Part shown: in pieces, positions 51,830-64,000 of the stretch
Position numbering within the stretch: the first letter of the stretch is position 1
Layout: every line of letters begins with the position of its first letter
Origin: Seriola aureovittata
Lineage: Eukaryota; Chordata; Actinopteri; Carangiformes; Carangidae
Direction of reading: 5' to 3'
NCBI RefSeq assembly: GCF_021018895.1
Contig: NC_079382.1
Location: 15,233,501 to 15,297,500, forward strand
Length of the DNA stretch: 64,000 bases
Notes under the pieces: model-generated
Database searches by the model: none
Told to the model about the DNA's origin: nothing
The model's input: only the letters and a program-made list of their open reading frames with translations
Made by a program: the position numbers and the translations under genes

Positions 51830-53780
51830 CTGTTACAGCCTGATGGGGATAATTGAGTGTCCTGTGATCTGGCCTGAACCGAATCTCATCCGCAGCACTA
51901 TGAGGGAGGTAGATTGCATTTCTGCCTTTTTGATTTCAGTTTTAAAAATGTGCATCTCATTATAACTTTGTTATTTTGATCATCCACAGCTCCTTTAATC
52001 ACACATGGACAAAAATATATATATGTGTAACAAAGTTAAATGTGCTTTTTAAATGATAAACTATTGGTAAGAGGAATAAAAGAAAGGAATATGTCAAAAA
52101 ATAAGTTAAAGATGTAAGTTAATTATCCAGGATCATGCTCTAACAAAGGGGGAATATTTTCAGGTTTTTGTGTCATGAACCTTTATAAAGTGCAGTATTG
52201 GAACATTCATCAAACAAAAAAAAAAGTATAAATAAATAAAATCTTCCTTCCACCTTCCAGCCACATGCGCCACAAAAAAATTATGATCTGAAAAGTACAT
52301 TTCCCCCAATGAGACACAAATGTTAAAATGCTACATTAATTTTAAGAGTAGTGCAGAAATAGACCGTAACACTCAGGGTTTGGTGCGTTTGGGGAAGAAG
52401 AATTAGTTTTAAGCCATAAGCAGCACATCTGGGAGATACTGAGGATGTCTTTTTATTGAGGTAATAAAAAGATTGAAACAGCTCTCAGCTGGGACAGAGA
52501 GGTTTGTCGGTAGAACTTGTCAGATTGTCTCGTAGATTACAAATTGGCAACCAGTTTGGTTTATAACTGGTTGTAGCTGCACTCTCACCAGCTTTTTCAT
52601 CTGCTGTTACAATAAAGGTATGTTGTATTTGGCTTTTGCTGCCAAATCCAGTGTTACTGCCTGGCTTGGCAGTTAGCCTGCGAGCAGTGCTTTTTCACAG
52701 AGGATTGAAATGTCAGTGTGTGATTTTTACTTTCTTTACTCCCTCCAGCGTGCAGACAAGCTGTGGTCAGCTGCCTTTACTTGCAGTAGTTTCACTCAAA
52801 CACAAGCCAAGTGTGTTTTCTTTTTTTTCTTTTTTTTTTGATTAAACGTTTAACATGCATTCAAGTGACAGTAGGTGCAACCTTTAGAGAAAGAAGGTCT
52901 ATGATCTTTCAGAGGTTAAATATCACAACTGCACTATAGATTCCTTAAGAAATGTTATACTCTTATACAAATACCATAAAAACACATTGTAATATTACAG
53001 TAGGGTGTTCCTACATGTGTGCAGCCTCCCTCCCTCCCCTCTCTCCTCTCCTCTCCTCTCCTCCTCTCTTGCCCCTCCCTGTTCCCTGTAAAAGGGAACA
53101 AACTGCTGCCGTGCGGCTGTCCTGCCTTCAGCTCTTCTTGTCCTGTCCGTGAAGATGCAGCTCCGCACTCTCTCCACCGACCTGCTGTTTGCGGCACAAA
53201 TGTGAAAACTATAACAACCGGATAAAAGTTATTTTCATGGAAAGAAAGGCTCCAAGTGCAGGTACGCTGCAGTTTTATATTTTCCATTCAGATTTACAAA
53301 CAGACTTAAAAGTAACAGACTTATTTGCAAATAGGGTTTGGTGAAAAAGAAAACAAAGAAATGTTAGATCTACGCTTAATGCAAAGGTCAGCACAGTGTG
53401 CATGCAAACTAGCACATTGATTTATCCAGGAGAGAATGGGAAATGCCCACAGAACAATACAGTAATTTACACATACTGGAAAACAGTCCTTGGGATGATG
53501 TGCGGGTTCAGTTTCAACTTGTTGCCTCTCATTTCCTCTGAGTTAGTCTAGTCCGCTCTGTAATTTGATTCTTCTGGTGATAATCCTGTTCTTGAGCCCT
53601 CCAAGAAGTGACAGTACCTCACGCCTCTTCACTCACTCCAGTACAAGCCACTTCCTGTGTGTGCAGTATTGATTTTTTTTTCCCTTCAGAGGACTAATGT
53701 GTTCTACAAACTGTGCTGGCAAATATGTCTTGATAGACATCCGTCCACATAAATGTACCTCTCACAGTCCTGACTAGATG
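51830..53780. other. Spacer and probable 5' untranslated exon(s) of kcns3
   Basis: No coding exon seen. A pyrimidine-rich run (CTCTCC repeats, about 53025-53070) precedes a CpG-containing stretch to about 53262 that ends in AG|GTACGC, which may be a 5' untranslated exon of kcns3. This is inference from position only. Confidence 0.3.
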
Positions 53781-53870
53781 CTTATAGTTCATTTTCTTGT
53801 CAGAAACAAAGTCTATAAACTGACAGACTTCATTTTTTGTTGTAATGTCTCTGCACGTTTCATCAGGACC

Positions 53871-55370
53871 ATGGGGTATGGGCAAATCCTCCACCAGCAT
53901 GGGAATGAGGAGGACCAGGTCCACCTCAACGTTGGAGGGGTACGACATGAAGTGGATCCAGACATGCTGCTCCGCTTCCCTCACACACGACTGGCTCGTC
54001 TCCTCCGCTGCCAAAGTGAGGCAGCAATCCTGGAGCTGTGTGATGACTACAGCCCGGCCGAGAAGGAGTACTACTTCGACAGGAATCCCCGGGTTTTCCT
54101 CTGTGTGCTCAATTTCTACCACACGGGACGTATCCACATGATGGAAGAGCTGTGCGTTTTCTCCTTCAGCCAGGAGATCGAGTACTGGGGCATCCAGGAG
54201 CTCCACCTGAGCCCCTGCTGCAGCAACTGGTACCATGAGAGGAAGGAGTACATCGAGGACAGAGACTGGGACATCCGGAGTGACGACCAGCAGCAGCCAA
54301 GCTTCGATTCTTCTTTCGAGGAGCTCTCTGCCCTCGATAAGGACCTGGCCAAATTTAAAGGTGCCTGGTGTGCAGAAGTGAGGAGCTACGTTTGGCTCAG
54401 GCTGGAGGATCCGGGTCACTCCACAGCCTCAAAAATCATCGCCGTGGCCTCCCTCAGCGTGGTCTTGACCTCTATTGTTGCCATGTGCGTCCACAGCATG
54501 CCTGAGTTCCAGCGTGTGGACGACAACGAGAGGCCCATCGAGGACCCTGTCTTGGCCGTCCTGGAGGAGATCTGCATTGCCTGCTTCTCCGCCGAGTTCA
54601 TCATCAGACTGATTGTTGCACCCTCCCGCAGGAAGTTCCTCGGAAACCCCTTAAACATCATCGATGTTGCTTCCATTTTGCCATTTTACGCAACTTTAGC
54701 TCTGGAGACAGCCGATGAGGAGGCCGCGGAGGAGAACGAGGACTTAGAGAACGTGGGGAAAGTGGTGCAGGTTCTGCGCCTCATGAGGGTTCTCCGAATC
54801 CTCAAACTGGCTCGTCACTCCATCGGGTTGCGAGCACTGGGAGCCACCGTCCGCCACAGCTACCACGAGGTGGGTCTTCTTCTTCTCTTCCTCTCGGTGG
54901 GGATCTCCATCTTTTCTGCCCTCATCTACTTCGCAGAGAAGGAGGAGACGGAGACAGATCTGGGGACCATCCCTTCAGGCTGGTGGTGGGCGACCATCAC
55001 CATGACCACAGTCGGTTATGGTGACACCTGCCCGGTGACACTGGCAGGGAAGATAGTGGCCACCTTGTGTATCATCTGTGGCCTGTTAGTGGTGGCTCTG
55101 CCCATCACCATCATCTTCAATAAGTTTTCAAAGTACTATCAAAGGAACAAAGCCATGGAGGGACAATGTATCCCTAAGCCTGAGAGACAGGACCCAGAAC
55201 TCCCTTATTATAACATCAGAGACTTGTTCACAGAGAGCGTGTATCCCTTCATTGGAGGTATCGCCTTCAGGAACAGTGAGAGCAGTGCAGGGGACGATAC
55301 AGATGCCTCCAGTCTCCAGGACATAGAGGTGTATGATAATGACACTTGTGAAAATGGGGCAACAAAATGA
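53871..55370 (+). CDS. kcns3: Potassium voltage-gated channel subfamily S member 3 (Kv9.3)
   Basis: Electrically silent alpha subunit that joins Kv2 channels in the plasma membrane and shifts their gating. Single coding exon, 499 residues (human 491). Order: T1 tetramerisation domain (about 16-120; HLNVGGVRHEVD, LLRFPHTRLARLL, YYFDRNPRVF), S1-S3, S4 voltage sensor from about 298 (VLRLMRVLRILKLARHSIGL), pore with selectivity filter TVGYGD at 380-385, and S6 with ALPITIIF at about 409-416, where the second proline of the Kv PxP hinge is replaced by threonine, as in all silent Kv subunits. C-terminus has LPYYNIRDLF and DDTDASSLQD as in mammalian KCNS3. The frame is open 31 codons further upstream, but I chose 53871 because MGYGQIL matches the family start and TTTCATCAG|GACC just before it looks like an acceptor of a 5' untranslated intron. 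Confidence 0.96.
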   Translation: MGYGQILHQHGNEEDQVHLNVGGVRHEVDPDMLLRFPHTRLARLLRCQSEAAILELCDDYSPAEKEYYFDRNPRVFLCVLNFYHTGRIHMMEELCVFSFSQEIEYWGIQELHLSPCCSNWYHERKEYIEDRDWDIRSDDQQQPSFDSSFEELSALDKDLAKFKGAWCAEVRSYVWLRLEDPGHSTASKIIAVASLSVVLTSIVAMCVHSMPEFQRVDDNERPIEDPVLAVLEEICIACFSAEFIIRLIVAPSRRKFLGNPLNIIDVASILPFYATLALETADEEAAEENEDLENVGKVVQVLRLMRVLRILKLARHSIGLRALGATVRHSYHEVGLLLLFLSVGISIFSALIYFAEKEETETDLGTIPSGWWWATITMTTVGYGDTCPVTLAGKIVATLCIICGLLVVALPITIIFNKFSKYYQRNKAMEGQCIPKPERQDPELPYYNIRDLFTESVYPFIGGIAFRNSESSAGDDTDASSLQDIEVYDNDTCENGATK

Positions 55371-55822
55371 GATCTCTGCCATTTCACCAAGTGTCGCTCC
55401 CTTTACGACTGCAAGTCACTCCGTGCCTCTCAGGGCAGAGCGCTCCATCACTGACCCTGCCTTCCTACACTGTCTTCCTCCTGATATTTTACAGAGAAAT
55501 ATCGTGGCCAATGTTTTTTTTTTTTTTTTTTTTACAAGGGAATAGCTTGTGAAATATACAGCCTCGCTAAAACCCGGAAATCTAAAGGGAATTATCTGAA
55601 CCTTGCTCAGAGGTTTGAAAGCCCATTTTCTGCTTGAGAAAACTGCAATGATGCATGTAGGAGGCCATAATGTTAATGTTTTTCAAAGTAATGTCCTGTA
55701 TCGATTTGTCTGAGAGTTTGGCAAATACAAAAGTCTAGAATGACAACAACACTGTTTGATGCTTGAAAATGGCATTATAGATCTCTTAAGTTGACTGATG
55801 TTGCACAGTCTGCATGAAGAAA

Positions 55823-56016
55823 AATAAAAGTAATATAAATAGTTGCGTAGAATTATGCAATATCATTGATGCTGATGAAGAGAAGCCACACATCTCACTC
55901 ACAGCACTGTGGAAAGCAATGATATGCCAGGTTATTGTTATAAAATTTTTCTTATGGACATTGTGTTGGCATGCTGGGTGACTCCTGGGGGCTAACTCAT
56001 GTGGACATGAAATAAA
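55823..56016 (+). terminator. kcns3: kcns3 poly(A) signals
   Basis: AATAAA at 55823-55828 and 56011-56016, after a 3' UTR of about 0.45-0.65 kb that contains a T run near 55515-55533. Confidence 0.5.
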
Positions 56017-56029
56017 ACTCAGTGAAGTG

Positions 56030-58980
56030 AATCAGAAGAAATATGCCTCTCATTTGTCACAGGCCATACAATAAGTCGTATTACTCACTCGTTCGGGAAA
56101 AGGTTTTTAAATTCAGGTTTGCGGCATTTATTCATCACCATATATCTGAAATTATCAGACAATGTGCAGGATTCCACATTGACTGCAGCTCTTCCTGGAT
56201 ACAGTGACTCTTAACATCTAAATGGAAATCATCAACAATGTCTTTTCTTCAGTATGAAAATATGTAATGTATTGAAAATATAGAGGAAACTTTACCTACC
56301 CATTCCTTTCCTTTCCATGGATTTCCTGTCCTGTGTTATCATCTTCGGTTGGACGAGCTTCTGTCCTATAGAGCCAGAGATGCAGGGGTCTCAAAGGTGC
56401 TCACACAGTTCACCAGAAGCGTCTTCTCTCAAAGCTAACATGTACTTGTACTTGAACCAATTATTTTTTGATTGCATGTTCAGATGGTTTCTTATCTACG
56501 GGCCGAATCTCATGGCAGTTGAGCAAAAGGTTATAAACGGACATCAGTGAGGAGCTGAGGAGGTTGGTTTCTGTAAAGATACACACTTCTTACTTTACAG
56601 CAGGTTGTGTTAAGGGTAACTGCAGACTAACGTGAACAGATAAGCCAATTACTCTCTGGTTATTTGTTAATAGTTGTAAATGAGTTTCGATCACTGGGCT
56701 TCAGGTGTGTGTCACATAGGAGATTAGCATATTGCTTTATCCACACTTTCTGTGTTTTACTTTTATCAGCTGCCATTTATCGTAAAGGGGAAACCCCCGA
56801 AGAACTGGTACAGACAAGCAGAGATTACAGATGCAGAGCACATTGAGTATCGTAGTGCCATCTTTATATGGATTAAAATGACAAAATAAAAGTGTAGGTA
56901 GTGAGGGAACAGTGCTTGAGGCGCTGCTGGATTCAAGTGTAAACAAAAGTGTAAAAATGAACTATGGCTGCCATGAAACGATAATGGATGCAGATGATGA
57001 TCATTAGGGCTGCTAGACTGACACTGACTAATGCTGATGCAATGAATATCCCAGGACACCTTTATTAGAATAAAAGACTAATTCAGTAGTGTAGAAATCT
57101 GTAACTTTCACACACTGGCTACAGTATGTGAGGTGAAAACAAGAATAGCAGTGTTTGTGGGAAAACAACATGAATTGATTTCTACTCAGATATTCGGTGT
57201 AAAGACTCTTGGGGAAAATCTGTAATCTTTAGTCAATGTTTGTGCGATCAGTGATACCAGTCTTTGTGCTGAGGAATCCACCACACGAGTTGCTGATGAC
57301 GATCCAGCACCACCGGCAACAGATAATGATATTTCTGTGTTCCTCACCATTACTCTCAGGCTCATGACTGTAGGCTTCCCTTCTGTTGAGGGAAGTGGAT
57401 TTCAATATTCTGTCACTTTGCTGCCGGCAAGAATGCATTCACATATAGAACAAATGTCAGGCTGGGTATTTTATATTTCCCATAATTTTCCACAGCTGCT
57501 GGTGACATCTGACTTCCACAAACTTTATTATGAGGGTTGTTGTAGTTGTTGCAGTTGGTTTGTTATTCATAATCTGCAGTATAGGCTGGACCTGGAGGGT
57601 ACTTAAAGGAAACAAGACACTGTACTACCCTGAATATGGCACAATCTTTGAAGCCTTCTCTAAGTAAAACATGAAATATGGTAATATGGGGAAAACCCAC
57701 ATGTGTATCTTGTTCAAAATCACATTGTCTGACAGTTAGTATTTTTCTGACTCTTTTTGAGGTCACCATCCATGACGGCCACAATTCTCGGACATTTGAC
57801 AGATCTACTTCTGGGTTCATTACTGCAGTACAGATGTCGTGAGACGCTTTGAAGTGGGGGCTCACAGCTCATCGATGCCCTAACCCTCATTGCAGGTTTA
57901 TCCAGCCCTGTATCAAACCATTAAGTGTGACCTCTTCAGTTAGTTCCTTTAATTTGTCAGCTGTACTGTGTGTACTTAACAAAAAGGAAATGTACTTATT
58001 ACAGGTGTGGCTTTACTCTGTATCATATTGTGGCGATTCCTGTATGTACAGGATAGTGAAGGACATTGGTCAGGTTGTTGTTAATGTAAAGGAAAAAAAA
58101 ACTGCCAAATTACCTGTTAAGGTCACAGTGAGCGTGTCAGCATAAATGTCACTGTGGGAGAGTTATGTTTCAAACTTCCCCTTTAGGCTTTTTTTTCTTT
58201 AATGAAACAATAACCTTCATTATATGAAGGCTGAGGTGAAGTTGCCTACAGCAATTCTGCTGCTGGGTCAAATGAAGTCTTAATCCAAGCTGTGGATGTG
58301 GTGGAGCATTGAAGTACTAGGATAAAAGGTGTCACTGAACAATTGAATTCCTGTCAGAAACACTGTGGTCAGTTTCATGAGTGGGGAGTACAAACAAATC
58401 AATACATTTCATTGAAACACTTTTTTCTTTTCCTTTCTCTTTGAGATGTATATTTGTAATCTGGCCAGTACTTTGATGCTGATTTGAAGTGAGTTGTCTG
58501 GGTGCAGAATAGACAGTGATGTTTCTCAACTCTGCACTGTTGTCAGGAGGGGACACTTCTGCAGAGTCTGCTCAACATTAATATTAAACAAAAGTCACTG
58601 CAGAGAGTGATGGAGAGAGCTAAACATGCCAGGCTCTCACATTGTTCATGTGTGCAGTTTTTGGTATTGAGGAGGAAAAAAAATCTTTCCTTGAAAACTG
58701 ACATTTGTTTTCAGGTAAGAGTATGAACTCGGTATTACATAAAGCCTAAGGGTCTGTAGAGGCATTTGTCCCTGAACCTCACACAGAAGGAGAAGGTCAC
58801 TGCATGCAGTGATGAATGTGCAAAAGGCAAATGGGACTGCTGTCACTGTTGCACCAGCTCTTTGTAAGTTCAAGCTTAGGTTGGCTATGACATTAGTGTT
58901 AACATACATACATACATTCTTTGGTTGCACCACACAAACTAGTTCTTACAACATTTACACCTAAAAACTGCCCAGTGTAA
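56030..58980. other. Gene-free stretch downstream of kcns3
   Basis: AT-rich sequence with short open frames only, none with codon bias or splice context that I would accept. Nothing else is seen. Confidence 0.5.
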
Positions 58981-58984
58981 CTAA

Positions 58985-59380
58985 GGTGCTAACAGAACTA
59001 ACTGATAAAACTAACATTAGCTTCATTGCTAACATGACCTGTTAAGATTAGAGAGAGAGGAAGAAGGGTAAAAGAGTTCTAATATTAATACAGTCAACGT
59101 ATCTGACACTTCATCAATAGGGTGTTTGATATTAATGTAAACAGAAGATTTTAAATAACATTTCTCAAAAATAACAATACCTCACATGAACAGCCAGCTG
59201 TAGCTGACCTGTAGCTAACAAAACTAACGTAGCTAACGTTACCTCACTAACATATGACCCTTTTAGATTGAAGAGTAAAAGCTTTATAAAATACAGTTGA
59301 CATCTGATGTAACTCTTGATCAAAGTGGTATTTAATATAGAGGTTATCTGGGAAGATTTTAAATGACATTTCATAAAGAA
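58985..59380. repeat. Diverged two-unit tandem duplication, period about 207 bases
   Basis: Landmarks recur in the same order in both halves: 'aactaacattagc' / 'aactaacgtagc', 'acagtcaac' / 'acagttgac', 'tgatattaatgta' / 'ggtatttaatata', and 'agattttaaataacattt' (about 59146) / 'agattttaaatgacattt' (about 59353). Non-coding. Confidence 0.55.
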
Positions 59381-60851
59381 AACAAAAAAAACACATCACC
59401 ACAAATTACAAAACATTATGCTAATTGGGTTAGCATAACCAGATGTTTCCCACTGATTCTACAGTGAATACTTCTAACTCTGTGAGCACATATGAATACT
59501 GTGAACCAAAGTTTTACAAAGAATTGGCAGTTTTAACATGTTTTGGAAGTTGGTCTTCTAGTAAAAGATAGTTTTCCCTAAGACACATCTTAAGTGTTTA
59601 GTTTTAGATAGTAGTTGCTAACTTTACATACAAACCTAGTGTTTATGTTTATGTGAATGAATGCTTCCCAATCAGTTTTACCTGACAGGCTTTATCAGCA
59701 AGTTGATGACCAATTATAAAAAATGTGTTATTACCTGAGAGAAACGTGGGGGTGGTACAGTGTAATATAGATACATTTATCAAAATAATGACCCACATCT
59801 GAAAAGAAAAGACTTGTTTCTAAATTGTAAAATGTTAATGAGCTGGAACATGATTCTGTGATGCTTGTCTGGAAAAAAAAAAAAAAAGTTTTGTGTTTTC
59901 GTTTTTTCCTGAAGTGAATCAAAGACTGTACAGACCCCAGCTGGGAGAAACAGTTTTGATGTTTCCATTAGCTTCTGTATGTAAGCTAATTTATTATGTT
60001 TGGATCACAGTCATTACATGGTACAGCTCACCACAGAGTACAGCCATATCACTTTCACTCAGCCATTACCAGCAGCTGTGTGGTTTCAGCTAAGGGTCAG
60101 ATATAACAACGAAGCCACTTTGTTTATATTTGGATCCTGCTTTTTTCCCCTCATGCAGGTTTATTACACCGAGGTTGGATGGATATTGTTATTGTTCATG
60201 TCCATAACCATTTATTACTGACAAAGGCTAAGGTTTTGGCTAGGCAACCCATAAATCTGCTGTAATTCAGTCAGGCATTACCCTTTTACATTTATTTATA
60301 CAATGTGCAAAAACCATGACTTACTGTAGTCATCCTTTAACCTGCGTACTCCTCTGCATCTTAGACACAGAAAAAACTTTATTTTCCATCACAAACCAAC
60401 AAAAATCTGTCTTTGCCAAAAACATACAGTATTTATTTATTTAATGTTTATTTTTGTAGCAACACTAACATGGACCAATGCCACACACACAGCATTTATA
60501 GCCTAAGCTAATCTGCAATGCCTGTCCCAAATGGATCCTAATATAAATACACACTGACAGGAAAACCCCTGGCACAGACATCAGTACAATAAAAACATAA
60601 TGAAAATTGTCTGGTTATATATGACTACACGACCAATCTGCTTTAAAAACAAATTTAAAATGATCTGAGACATAAAGCAGGTTGAGGTCTGTGGGTTACA
60701 AATTGCACATATTGATCTCCTGAACAGTTTCATGAAAAGGAACCCTGTAATTTCTGTTGGTGCACCCTGAGGACCCTGATTATTTAGACATTCATGGGTA
60801 AGTTTAATATTTAGCAAATTTCATGAAATAATCAAGTGCTTTTTCTTATGT

Positions 60852-61027
60852 TATTTTTTTCTAGCTTTTTATGTCTTTATTGTAGATGCAGTGAGAGACG
60901 GACAGGAGAGTTGGGGAGCGAGGGGGGGGTGATGTATTCAGCAAAGGGGCGTGGGTCGGATTTGAACGTGGGCCGCTGCAATTTAAGCCTTGATGGTACA
61001 CGCTCTACCAGGTGAGCCACGAGGCAC
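60852..61027 (-). mobile_element. tRNA-derived SINE
   Basis: On the minus strand the element opens with a tRNA-like head: box A TGGCTCACCTGG near 61007-61018 and box B GTTCAAATCC near 60958-60967 (RNA polymerase III promoter). It continues through a body with 'ctctcctgtccgtctctcac' and ends 'acaataaagacataaaaagc' plus an A-rich tail. This head-body-tail order is that of fish SINEs. Confidence 0.65.
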
Positions 61028-61029
61028 AC

Positions 61030-63100
61030 CGATTTTTATGATTAGATTTAATGAAACAATCAAAAATTTAACATATCTACTTTGACAAAAAACTATCAGA
61101 ACTCAAGGTCCACTTACTAGCTTTACCTGGAGCTTTCAAGCACATGATTGTGGTCCTCGTGTTTGGAGATAAATCTGTTGACTTGGATCTTTGTACATGT
61201 AGCATTTTTTGCCTTTGTTAAATAATGTAGAGGATTCACATTTCAATTGTCCCAGCTCGAGAAAAAAAAAAAAATTACCAGCTCAGGCCAAACTCACCTT
61301 CACCTCACCTTGGACACTGCAGTGTGACTTATCCGATTAAAGAACAAGGGAAGACTGGAGCATTTCAATTAGGCTGTTTGGGCATGCCTATTGTCCACCA
61401 TTACAGTCATGCCCAGGAAACCCTCAGCAATTACGAAGGGAGAGATAAGCAGATAATCCAGTGTCCCATGTGTAGCCCTGTATCCCTCTCACGGGGAGGT
61501 GGGTTCAGGCCTTTACACAGCCTGACCTCAGTCCTCTGCTCTCAGCACAACTCCAGTTCACCACGCACAGCAGCATCAGCTCCACTGGGACCAGTGGTAT
61601 TTGCCTTTGCAGACAGATTCAATTCCTGGTTGTTTGGACAGGTTAAATGAGGTTACAGTCTAAACACTGCAAGGTTGCAGAGCTTTAAACACCCAAGTTT
61701 ACAAGCAGTAAGGAGACACTGTAATGCTCAAATGTATTTGTCATTTAAAACTGTACTTTCCACTGCTCCCCTTACAGTATCATACATATATTCTGTACTG
61801 GTTTGCTCCAACTTTTCGTTGAGGCTGTATGACATTAACAGAAAATTATGTCCCATCACATCAAAAACTAATATTCTAGATGATTAGTGCATCATTTTAG
61901 ACACATTTGGTATCATTGGGAACATTTTGGATCTTCATTGGAATTTAAAATAAAGTTTCAAGTGTCAGAACAATGTTCTTTCTGCACAGCAGGAGTTTGA
62001 CTGGATCGACCCAGCAACAGGCTGCTGCTTAATTTTTTAATACTCAAGTTCTGCTTCAGCCAAAAATCAAGCTCAGGAAACTGCGTACTCCTCTACCGTG
62101 AACTGTTTTTTGTTTTTTTTCCAGCAGGTAAACCGTATTTTTGCTGTACAATTGACCATTATTTGTGAGTTCATTATCCTCTACATGGAGTGCTCCCCTG
62201 CTTCGGTTTTGCATTTAATCTTAAGCCTTGTTTCGCCTCTGTGCACAGGGATTTCCCGCCACTATCTCTCCCAACAGCTGAAATTAACTGGGTTATACTG
62301 CACATTTACTTCCCCTTAATTAATGTTTATGGGGCATTTTATTGATGTTTCCCCGTTTCATTATTTACTCCAATAAACACTGTGTATTTATGAACAAATA
62401 ATGTTATTTATTTTAAAAAAATTTGTCTGTACAGCTGGTACAACAAAAGCAGGTGTGAAATACTTGTTGAAAGAGTTGCAGAGAGACTGTATCTCTCACA
62501 GTTAATCACAGGCTCACAAGCATTATATGAATTGAATTTACATTTCATTAATGTGTTTCAGAATGACAGAGAGCTGAGCTGGGCCAGGCAGGGCCCAAGT
62601 AAAGATAAAGTGGATAGGTTGAAAAATGACAAGTACATTGCTGTGGCTCTTAGCTCAGATGATGAACTGACGCCCTCGCTATCCATGGAGAGTTGCAATG
62701 GAGAGAGCAAGGATTTAATGGAGGCAGTAAAAGAGGGCAGGAGGGCTCCAAGTCCTGCTAATGAATCAGAGGAAGGGAGGAGGCAGAGGGGGGGGGGGGA
62801 CTGAGCAGAGGAGGGATGGGCCAGTGAAAGACAAGACGACAAACACACCACATGTGCAGATTATCACTGTGACATGGATACGTATGGAAGTCCTCTGCCT
62901 TCACTACTCATATAGGTGCGCTGATAAAGCTCAATGCACTTACAACAAAGGTTGAAGCCCTCGAAGTTTATTATTGGAAGCAATTTTGAAACTGTGAAAA
63001 ACATTTTTATCTGACATCAAATTCAATGATTGTGATTAAAAACCAGAGAAAGATGAGACACCATAAACAAGAGTTAGACCAAAAGGTATTGTACATTTAT
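61030..63100. other. Gene-free stretch with an uncertain open frame
   Basis: No gene accepted. A G/A-rich segment at 62575-62830 stays open for about 80 codons after an AG, ending in a G run; it matches no family I know. A homeodomain-like TAATTA word cluster lies near 62317-62325. An AATAAA occurs at about 62372. Confidence 0.35.
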
Positions 63101-63104
63101 CAGT

Positions 63105-63330
63105 AAAGGGCTGCAGCTAACGATTAGCCTCATTATTGATGATGACTGATTACTTGTTTTGGTCTATAAGTCTATAAACCATCAGAAAACAGTGAAGACT
63201 TGCCATCCCAGTTTCCCCAGATTCCAACCAACAGCCCAAAACCCAAAGATAATCAATTTACCACCATGTACGACCACAATAAGCAGCAAATGGTCACATT
63301 TCAGAAGCTGTAATTTTATCATGTTTCATA
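63105..63330. repeat. Repeat copy near the right edge
   Basis: 'gggctgcagctaacgattag' to 'gcagcaaatggtcacatttc' matches the family at 15985, in the opposite orientation, including the 'ggtctataagtctataaacc' block. The last 650 bases of the window show nothing else. Confidence 0.55.
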
Positions 63331-64000
63331 GCATTTTTACTAATTTACACAATTCATCAATTCCACTAATAATTGCCATGCAGTAAACTGTCAAAATAGT
63401 TGCATGATCCCTCAGGAAGAAACCAAATTAACACTTTAGGAATCAACAATTGCAGAACAGCTGTAATAAAATTTCCCCAACAAGTGCATTTGGAGAGTAA
63501 ATAAAGTCTCACACTTTAGTCATACAGTATATAAGATGTAAGGTTTTATTACTTTATTTTATTTAGGCCCATAATGATGAAATGCACCCATAAAATCCAG
63601 GATGAGCTTGAAAGTTACTGCAGCATGCCTCTTTTTTTTTAACCTCAGCTGCAGGTTTTATAGTCATCTGATATTACTGCTGGTGCCATGTAATGCATGT
63701 TCTCGGAAATTGTGCCCACTCAGCCTTTCAGAGCATTAAGAAATGTTTGTAATTAAAAATCAATGAGAATCTAAAGCTTTATTAAATTCTGTTTTAGCTG
63801 CAGTTCAGTCCGTTTTATGCAACATGATTTAATTTATTACAAAGGGGTTATTTTATTAAGATCTTGTGCCATTTGTCCTCACTGCAGGATCTGGAGTGAA
63901 TGACAATGGCCAGTTTTTGGCAGTTGTTTCAGGGAAGTAACATCCATCAAATAAATCTAATAAGGATGGTGCTGAAATTATGATCACTGCCCTTAATCCT

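Noticed and set aside
53694..54419. A 241-codon open frame on the minus strand over kcns3
   Set aside because: It is the antisense shadow of the GC-rich kcns3 coding exon.
62532..62804. A 90-codon open frame rich in Ser, Glu and Arg preceded by a TTTCAG acceptor-like sequence
   Set aside because: It ends in a G run, has no family resemblance, and no partner exon or donor; more likely chance in purine-rich DNA.

Overview
The window is nuclear DNA of a ray-finned (teleost) fish. Its genes are split by GT-AG introns, it carries repeat families typical of fish genomes, and the gene order matches human chromosome 2p24 (PUM2 - SDC1 - LAPTM4A - MATN3 - TTC32 ... KCNS3). The species cannot be read from the sequence.

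Layout, left to right: the 3' half of pum2 (+ strand, the whole RNA-binding domain and a long 3' UTR, 210 to about 7860); a small syndecan-like gene in the SDC1 position (8827-11828, +); laptm4a (13256-21117, +); matn3 (23155-29219, +) with a proline-rich exon and a U12-type AT-AC last intron; a weak candidate for a small membrane protein (30119-31114, +); ttc32 (34021-35807, +); two 21-exon egg-coat zona pellucida genes of the ZPAX type facing each other tail to tail (36849-42028 on + and 45647-51694 on -); kcns3, encoding a modifier potassium-channel subunit, in one coding exon (53871-55370, +); then about 8.6 kb without a recognisable gene.

The genes do not form one pathway. pum2 is translational control, laptm4a is lysosomal membrane, the syndecan-like gene and matn3 are pericellular/extracellular matrix (syndecan and matrilin genes are neighbours elsewhere in vertebrates too), ttc32 is a small TPR protein, the two ZP genes build the egg envelope, and kcns3 tunes Kv2 channels. 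WDR35, next to MATN3 in human, is not seen here; the ZP pair lies between ttc32 and kcns3.

Mobile DNA: a 1.7-kb pogo-like element with a broken transposase sits between the two ZP genes, a TTAA-flanked piggyBac-type MITE lies in laptm4a intron 1, a tRNA-derived SINE lies near 60.9 kb, and several common fish repeat families lie in introns and spacers. All exon joins were read by eye from splice signals, reading frame and remembered family sequences. The phases add up for every gene model, but no alignment or transcript was available.
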